The position numbers were made by a program, and so were the translations under genes. The notes under the pieces are model-generated. The model did no database searches and was not told where the DNA came from. It worked only from the letters and a program-made list of their open reading frames with translations. A stretch of DNA of 10,682 bases from Lactobacillales bacterium (lineage in GTDB: Bacteria > Bacillota > Bacilli > Lactobacillales > Vagococcaceae), in contig JAATEZ010000291.1 in assembly GCA_015655485.1 (NCBI GenBank), positions 1 to 10,682 on the forward strand. The letters run 5' to 3'. Shown piece by piece: positions 6,353-10,682 of the stretch (within the stretch, counting starts at the first letter, position 1; each line of letters begins with the position of its first letter).

Positions 6353-7279
6353 TTGAAATTGCAACAATTAAAATATATGATTGAAGTTGTTAGAGGAGGT
6401 TCTTTCAATAAAGCAGCAAAAGTATTATATGTTTCTCAGTCTTCATTATCTTCAGCAATTAAAGAGTTGGAAAATGAAATTGGATTAGAATTGTTCAATA
6501 GAACTAGTAAGGGAATCACTTTAACTGTTGATGGGACCGAATTCTTAGGTTACGCGCGGCAAGTTGTTGAACAAGCAGAACTTCTAGAGAGCCGCTATTT
6601 AGAAAAAAAAAATATTAAATCTCTATTCTCTGTTTCAACACAGCACTACGCATTTGCTGTCAATGCTTTTGTAGAATTAATAAAAGAAGCTGATTCAGCT
6701 GAATATGAATTCACATTGAGAGAATCTAAAACACATGAGATTATAGAAGATGTCAAGCTTCAACGTAGTGAAATTGGTATTTTATATAAAAACGAGTTTA
6801 ATAAAAAAGTGATAAATAAATTTGTTAAGGAAAATCATTTAGAATTCCATTCTCTATTTGAAGTTAATCCACATGTATTCATTAGTAGCAATAATCCTTT
6901 GAGTGAAAAAAAATGGGTAACCTTGGAAGATTTATCTCCTTATACTTATCTTTCCTTTGACCAAGGAGAATATAATTCTTTTTATTTTTCTGAGGAAATA
7001 CTGAGTACGGTTGTTAGACGAAAGTCTGTCCGAGTAAGCGATCGTGCTACTTTATTTAATTTATTGATTGGCCTTAATGGTTATACAATTTCAACAGGCA
7101 TTTTAAGTACTGACTTAAACGGAACTAATATTTTAGCGGTACCATTAAAAGTCGATGAAAAAATATTAGTAGGCTGGATTGCTAATTCGAAAGTTCGCTT
7201 AAGTCGTCTTGGAACGTTGTATATTGATAATTTAAAAAAAGTTATTGAAAACTATGGTATTAGTAAATTAGTAAAGTAA
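6353..7279 (+). CDS. LysR-type transcriptional regulator, CpsY/MtaR-like
   Basis: This is a 308 aa DNA-binding regulator. The N-terminal winged helix-turn-helix (LQQLKYMIEVVRGGSFNKAA, then SQSSLSSAIKELENEIGLELFNR) is typical of the LysR family and is followed by a linker helix and a two-lobe effector domain. The pattern GITLTxDGxEFLxYARQVVEQ, SVSTQHYAFAVNAFV, SEIGIL, NSFYFSEEILS and SDRATLFNLLIGLNGYT matches, from memory, CpsY/MtaR of streptococci, which control methionine uptake and other traits. I chose the TTG at 6353 because AAGGAAGGTG (6337-6346) is then correctly spaced six bases upstream; a GTG at 6344 lies inside that ribosome binding site. It is divergent from the ABC-F gene, 179 bp away start to start. 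Effector and targets are not visible here. Confidence 0.9.
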   Translation: MKLQQLKYMIEVVRGGSFNKAAKVLYVSQSSLSSAIKELENEIGLELFNRTSKGITLTVDGTEFLGYARQVVEQAELLESRYLEKKNIKSLFSVSTQHYAFAVNAFVELIKEADSAEYEFTLRESKTHEIIEDVKLQRSEIGILYKNEFNKKVINKFVKENHLEFHSLFEVNPHVFISSNNPLSEKKWVTLEDLSPYTYLSFDQGEYNSFYFSEEILSTVVRRKSVRVSDRATLFNLLIGLNGYTISTGILSTDLNGTNILAVPLKVDEKILVGWIANSKVRLSRLGTLYIDNLKKVIENYGISKLVK

Positions 7280-7435
7280 GAATGAATTGTTTTAATAGAA
7301 ATATAACAGATTCCCAATAACTATAGTTAGAATCTTTAAAAAATGTTAAAACAGATTTATGAGAAAGTAACTGTTAAAAAAGTACTCATTTTAAAAAATT
7401 AGCCAACAAGAAATAAAAATAAAGCCATAAACGAA
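7280..7435. other. Short gap after lysR
   Basis: No gene or clear terminator is seen here. The only notable item is a perfect 12-bp palindrome, TAACTATAGTTA, at 7318-7329. Confidence 0.5.
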
Positions 7436-7494
7436 AGAGTAGTGCGGTCAATAAAAAGTGCTTCAAATCACTTTCTTATCGACCGTACTACTCT
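7436..7494. terminator. Shared hairpin terminator between convergent lysR and serS
   Basis: A 14-bp outer stem (AGAGTAGT..., 7436-7449, with 7481-7494, one G-T pair) encloses a second AT-rich stem closed by AAAGTG/CACTTT around an 8-nt loop. On the + strand it is followed closely by TTTATTTTTTT, giving a good lysR terminator. On the minus strand only TTTCGTTT and later T-rich sequence follow, so it may also end serS. The serS stop codon (7493-7495) lies in the base of the stem. Confidence 0.8.
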
Positions 7495-8773
7495 AATTTA
7501 TTTTTTTAATAACGTTTTGTCCGCCCATATATGGAATCAATATTTTGGGAATAGAAACACTTCCGTCTTTGTTTTGATAGTTTTCTAATATGGCAGCTAC
7601 TGTTCTTCCAACAGCTAAACCAGATCCATTTAAAGTATGAGCGTAATGGAGGTTATCATCTAAGTCTCGATATCTAATCATAGCGCGACGAGCTTGGAAA
7701 TCTTCACAATTAGAACAAGAACTTATTTCTCTATAGGTATTTTGAGCAGGTATCCAAACCTCTAAATCATATGTTTTTGCTGCAGAAAATCCCATGTCTC
7801 CTGTGCATAAGACGATTCTGCGATAAGGCAACTCTAGTTTTTCTAGAATATCTTCAGCATTTAAAACCATTTTTTCAAGTTCTTCATAAGAGTGCGTTTG
7901 ATCGCAAAACTTCACCATTTCTACTTTGTTAAATTGATGTAATCGGATCAAACCTCTTGTGTCACGTCCAGCACTACCAGCTTCAGATCGAAATGAAGGG
8001 CTAAGTGCTGTAAAGTAGATTGGCAAATTTTTCTGCTCTAAAATTTCATTACTGTAATAATTAGTTAGAGGTACTTCTGCTGTCGGGATAAGAGTTAAAT
8101 CAGTATTTTCTAATTGAAAAACATCTTCTTTGAATTTTGGAAATTGTCCGGTACCAAACATGGAGTTGCTATTAACGATATAAGGAGGAATTATCTCTGT
8201 ATACCCTTGCTCATAAATATGCTGATCTAGCATAAAATTATATAGAGCTCTTTCTAGACGGGCACCAAGCCCTTTATAATAAACAAAGCGGCTGCCAGAA
8301 ACTTTTGCTCCGCGTTCGAAATCTAAAATTCCTAAATTCTCACCAATTTCCCAATGTGGTTTTGGTGTGAATTCAAAACTTTTAGGAGTGCCCCAACGGT
8401 GCACTTCAATGTTTTGGGACTCATCTTGACCAATTGGAACAGATTTATCAGGTAAATTTGGCAGTATGCTAGCTGTTTGTTTTATTTTTTCACTAATAAC
8501 AACTAATTTTTCATCTAAAACTTTGATTTGCTTTCCTACAGTTTTCATTTCAGATATCTTGTTATTGACGTCCTTTTTTTCTTTTTTCAATAAAGAAATA
8601 TCATTGGATACTATATTTCTTATTTTTTTAAGTTCCTCTGTCTTGACCAGCAGCTCTCTTCTTTCCTGATCCATATTCAAAAAACTAGTAAGAGTTTCTC
8701 CAACCACTCCACGACTCTCTAAACTTTTTTGCACTTCTTGAAAATTTTGACGGATTTTTTTAATATCTAACAT
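7493..8773 (-). CDS. serS: Seryl-tRNA synthetase SerS
   Basis: This class II aminoacyl-tRNA synthetase charges tRNA-Ser with serine in the cytosol, normally as a homodimer. The 426 aa length is normal. Residues about 1-105 form the charged, heptad-rich N-terminal arm that contacts the long variable arm of tRNA-Ser. The catalytic core follows, with TAEVPL at 231-236, motif 2 FRSEAGSAGRDTRGLIRLHQF at 261-281 and motif 3 GRTVAAILENYQ at 389-400. The serine-binding region TGDMGFSAAKTYDLEVWIP is intact at 324-342. The ATG at 8773 follows GGGAGGA (8781-8787). Expression should be controlled by the T-box leader immediately upstream, so it rises when uncharged tRNA-Ser accumulates. Some enterococci carry two serS genes; whether this is the only copy cannot be seen. 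Confidence 0.98.
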   Translation of the reverse strand: MLDIKKIRQNFQEVQKSLESRGVVGETLTSFLNMDQERRELLVKTEELKKIRNIVSNDISLLKKEKKDVNNKISEMKTVGKQIKVLDEKLVVISEKIKQTASILPNLPDKSVPIGQDESQNIEVHRWGTPKSFEFTPKPHWEIGENLGILDFERGAKVSGSRFVYYKGLGARLERALYNFMLDQHIYEQGYTEIIPPYIVNSNSMFGTGQFPKFKEDVFQLENTDLTLIPTAEVPLTNYYSNEILEQKNLPIYFTALSPSFRSEAGSAGRDTRGLIRLHQFNKVEMVKFCDQTHSYEELEKMVLNAEDILEKLELPYRRIVLCTGDMGFSAAKTYDLEVWIPAQNTYREISSCSNCEDFQARRAMIRYRDLDDNLHYAHTLNGSGLAVGRTVAAILENYQNKDGSVSIPKILIPYMGGQNVIKKIN

Positions 8774-8807
8774 TGATTTTTCCTCCCAAAGTAATAAATT
8801 TGCAAAT

Positions 8808-8851
8808 AAAAAAACTTCTTCATCCCAGATTTCTCTGCTGGGACGAAAAAG
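8808..8851 (-). terminator. T-box leader terminator upstream of serS
   Basis: On the minus strand a 14-bp stem (8851-8838 with 8828-8815, two G-U pairs) is followed by seven U (8814-8808). Its 5' arm contains UCCC, which can instead pair with GGG of the T-box element, the standard terminator/antiterminator switch. Confidence 0.9.
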
Positions 8852-9062
8852 CTATATCCGTGGTACCACCCATATTCAACAATAAAAGTTGCTGCACTTA
8901 TATATCAGATAACGGTGAAACCGAGAAGACTTACCTATTGTTTAATAGTTCATCTCTATCTTTAAAAGGAGTGGAATTCCTTAGTAACGCAGTGTCGTCT
9001 TTCACCATGTGACAACTCTCTGTAAAAGCTTAACCAAGTACTTAGCTCCTCAACTGTTCATT
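8808..9062 (-). promoter_or_regulatory. T-box riboswitch leader of serS
   Basis: The minus-strand leader carries the T-box core GGTGGTACCACGGA (8870-8857), which pairs with the free CCA end of uncharged tRNA. Stem I elements are seen upstream: GAGGAGCTAAGTAC with the AGUA S-turn near 9050-9036, GAGAG then GGTGAAAG near 9018-8999, and a closing CTCCT that pairs with AGGAG. In the specifier loop GGAATTCCACTCC (8980-8968), UCC at 8975-8973, followed by A, is the likely specifier codon, matching serine and the gene downstream. The terminator lies at 8851-8808. The exact 5' end is inferred from the promoter. Confidence 0.93.
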
Positions 9063-9068
9063 AAGACA

Positions 9069-9097
9069 AGAATACAAAAAAAGTAATATATTGTCAA
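9069..9097 (-). promoter_or_regulatory. serS T-box leader promoter
   Basis: On the minus strand a consensus TTGACA (9097-9092) and TATTCT (9074-9069) are 17 bp apart, placing the start near 9062, just ahead of Stem I. The -35 box begins only 18 bp after the dacA stop codon. Confidence 0.8.
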
Positions 9098-9115
9098 ATG
9101 AAAGTATAGGAATTA

Positions 9116-10432
9116 CTAAAATAAATCAGTAAAAAAATTTTTAATGGATCGTCCTGTTAAAACAAAAATATTTGCTTTTTCAACCGCCGTTTTTGTAACC
9201 ACAGGTACTGTATTAGAATTTTTATTGTTCAAATACCCTAAAGAATCAGAGGTAACTTGAACAGAGGCGTTTCCCACTATTGTCCCTTTTTCTATTGGAG
9301 CCTTCAAAGAGTTTGTGTCATCAAGTTTTTTTGAATTTGGTGTAAATTTTACTTTTAAATCAGAAGTACTCATATCATTTTGTATCCAAACCTTTGCAGC
9401 TTTGTTGGTTTGGAGTTTAACGCTAAACTTTTTTCCGTCAGATACTGGGAATGTTTCTTCACCATCAATGGAAGCCCCTTTTTTCAAGACGGTTTTTTGT
9501 TGCCAATTTTCATAAACGTAATCCATAAGTTTTCCAGTTTCAACAAAACGAGCACCGTTATCTGTATCCTGGTTAGTTGCGTTCATCACGACAGTAATGA
9601 GTCGCCAACCATTTTTATCAATTGTTCCCGTGAAACAGGCTCCGGCTAAATCGGTCGTTCCAGTTTTTAGACCATCTACACCTTCTTTATAATATGCACC
9701 ATCCTGTAACATCCAGTTCCAATTGGTCATAGTTAACTCATCGGATGTTCCGGCACCGAAAACTTCAGAGGAAGTTTTCGTGACTTCTAAAACCTCAGGG
9801 AAATCTTGTATTAAATGTTGCGCTACAATAGCGACATCTTTTGCGGACATTTCATTTTCGTCCTGTGCTCCAGTTCCAGGATAAATATGTCCCAGCATAT
9901 CGGAGTTGTTTAATCCAGTAGAATTAATCAAAACAGCATCGTTGATTCCCCAACTTTTAACTTTTTTGTTCATTAAATCGACAAATTTTGATTCTGTACC
10001 ACTAATTTTTTCGGCTAGTGCAATTGCTGCTCCATTGGCAGAAAATATTGTAGCTGCATCAAAGAGTTCTTTAACTGTATATTCATTATCTTTACTTAGG
10101 GGGACGTTGGATAAGGAAGTGTCATTGCTGATACTATAAATATAATCATCAATAGTGACTGAGTCATTCCAAGCAATGGTTCCTTTGTTCACAGCTTCCA
10201 GGACGAGGTATAGTGTTATCATTTTAGTCATGGAAGCAATTGGTAAAACAGTTTCTGCGTTTTGATTGTAGAAAATTTTTCCGGTTTCAGCATCTATCGC
10301 TATTGCGGACTTTGCTTGTACTGTAAAAGAATCTGCTGCCACTGTTTGCACAGAGGTTGTTAAGATAACAACGCCTAAGAAGCAAATAATATTAGTTAGT
10401 AGCAAAATTGTTTTAATAATTTTTTTTTTCAT
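9116..10432 (-). CDS. dacA: D-alanyl-D-alanine carboxypeptidase (DacA/PBP5-type, S11 family)
   Basis: This penicillin-binding protein removes the terminal D-Ala from peptidoglycan pentapeptides outside the membrane, limiting cross-linking. The 438 aa protein has a signal peptide (basic MKKKIIK, hydrophobic 8-28, likely cleavage after VAA at 31-33). The catalytic triad motifs are S67-M-T-K70, S131-A-N133 and K256-T-G258. A C-terminal beta-rich domain (about 315-410) follows, and the end ANIFVLTGRSIKNFFTDLF is the amphipathic membrane anchor typical of PBP5. The start is fixed by an in-frame TAG immediately upstream. The ribosome binding site AAGGAG (10446-10451) is 13 bases away, unusually far, and codons 2-5 contain a run of ten A. 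It lies 65 bp after a sensor kinase gene with no terminator between, so co-transcription is likely. The symbol follows the family name. Confidence 0.93.
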   Translation of the reverse strand: MKKKIIKTILLLTNIICFLGVVILTTSVQTVAADSFTVQAKSAIAIDAETGKIFYNQNAETVLPIASMTKMITLYLVLEAVNKGTIAWNDSVTIDDYIYSISNDTSLSNVPLSKDNEYTVKELFDAATIFSANGAAIALAEKISGTESKFVDLMNKKVKSWGINDAVLINSTGLNNSDMLGHIYPGTGAQDENEMSAKDVAIVAQHLIQDFPEVLEVTKTSSEVFGAGTSDELTMTNWNWMLQDGAYYKEGVDGLKTGTTDLAGACFTGTIDKNGWRLITVVMNATNQDTDNGARFVETGKLMDYVYENWQQKTVLKKGASIDGEETFPVSDGKKFSVKLQTNKAAKVWIQNDMSTSDLKVKFTPNSKKLDDTNSLKAPIEKGTIVGNASVQVTSDSLGYLNNKNSNTVPVVTKTAVEKANIFVLTGRSIKNFFTDLF

Positions 10433-10497
10433 CTAATTTAAATTTCTCCTTCAGTTATATGATATTGATTTCAGTATATTAAAATATCACTATATTT

Positions 10498-10682
10498 TTA
10501 TAGTTTATTATTTTTCAGAAATTTAAGTGGTAGGTGGAGGACAAACGAGGTCCATTCAGCATCAGATTTTGCGTAAATATAACCACCGTGTAATGAAATT
10601 ATACTTTGGGCGATAGCTAAGCCTAAACCTGTCCCACCAGTTTCTTGAGACCTAGATTCTTCTACACGGTAGAAACGGTCAA
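10498..10682 (-). CDS. Sensor histidine kinase, C-terminal end only (5' part outside the window)
   Basis: The last 61 codons of a membrane sensor kinase read from the window edge to a TAA at 10498-10500. They hold the end of the HATPase_c domain: the F-box DRFYRVEESRSQETGG, the G2 box GTGLGLAIAQSIISLHGG and the closing strand SFVLHLPL. This is the PhoR/VicK/CiaH class pattern, which phosphorylates a cognate OmpR-type regulator. No sensor domain or partner is visible. Its position directly before dacA suggests a cell-envelope signal; CroS or CiaH type kinases are possibilities I cannot separate from this fragment. Confidence 0.9.
   Translation of the reverse strand, partial: DRFYRVEESRSQETGGTGLGLAIAQSIISLHGGYIYAKSDAEWTSFVLHLPLKFLKNNKL

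Noticed and set aside
8773..9012. Open + strand frame of 79 codons upstream of serS
   Set aside because: It covers the T-box leader antisense; the RNA structure on the minus strand explains the sequence.
9315..10139. Three + strand frames of 66-89 codons across dacA
   Set aside because: They are antisense to a complete carboxypeptidase gene, with no start signals of their own.
1..10682. Search for a new defence, toxin-antitoxin, CRISPR, prophage or biosynthetic system
   Set aside because: All intact genes belong to known housekeeping or regulatory families, and the only mobile trace is the dead IS66 fragment.

Overview
The window looks like chromosome of a low-GC Gram-positive coccus of the order Lactobacillales, most likely family Enterococcaceae (Enterococcus, Melissococcus or Tetragenococcus type). 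The reasons are the strongly AT-rich sequence, AGGAGG-type ribosome binding sites, the dnaB-purA gene order, a T-box-controlled serS, and a LysR protein closest in my memory to streptococcal/enterococcal CpsY/MtaR. The genus call is inference; no rRNA or other marker is present.

Left part, + strand (1-3881): the 3' four fifths of dnaB (replicative helicase); a 389-bp gap rich in AT inverted repeats; purA (adenylosuccinate synthetase) with its own sigma-A promoter and a strong terminator; then a degV/fakB-type fatty-acid-binding protein. The degV promoter begins inside the T-tract of the purA terminator, and degV is closed by a long imperfect hairpin.

Middle (3883-6352): a badly decayed C-terminal fragment of an IS66-family transposase on the minus strand, with several stops and frameshifts. 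It lies directly downstream of a minus-strand ABC-F ATPase of the YkpA/YbiT type whose second nucleotide-binding site is degenerate. The ABC-F gene is divergent from a LysR-type regulator. Both promoters can be read in the shared 170-bp gap, with a candidate operator between them.

Right part, mostly minus strand (6353-10682): lysR on + converges on serS across a long terminator hairpin. serS is preceded by a complete T-box leader (promoter, Stem I with likely UCC serine specifier, T-box sequence, intrinsic terminator). Upstream of it in the same direction are a dacA-type D,D-carboxypeptidase and the C-terminal end of a sensor histidine kinase, which together look like a cell-wall sensing and remodelling unit.

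The genes are mainly housekeeping (replication, purine synthesis, lipid handling, translation, cell wall). I found no new defence, mobile or biosynthetic system. The most useful non-routine items are the IS66 remnant, the degenerate ABC-F site, the lysR/ABC-F control region, the T-box leader placed against dacA, and the inverted-repeat cluster upstream of purA.
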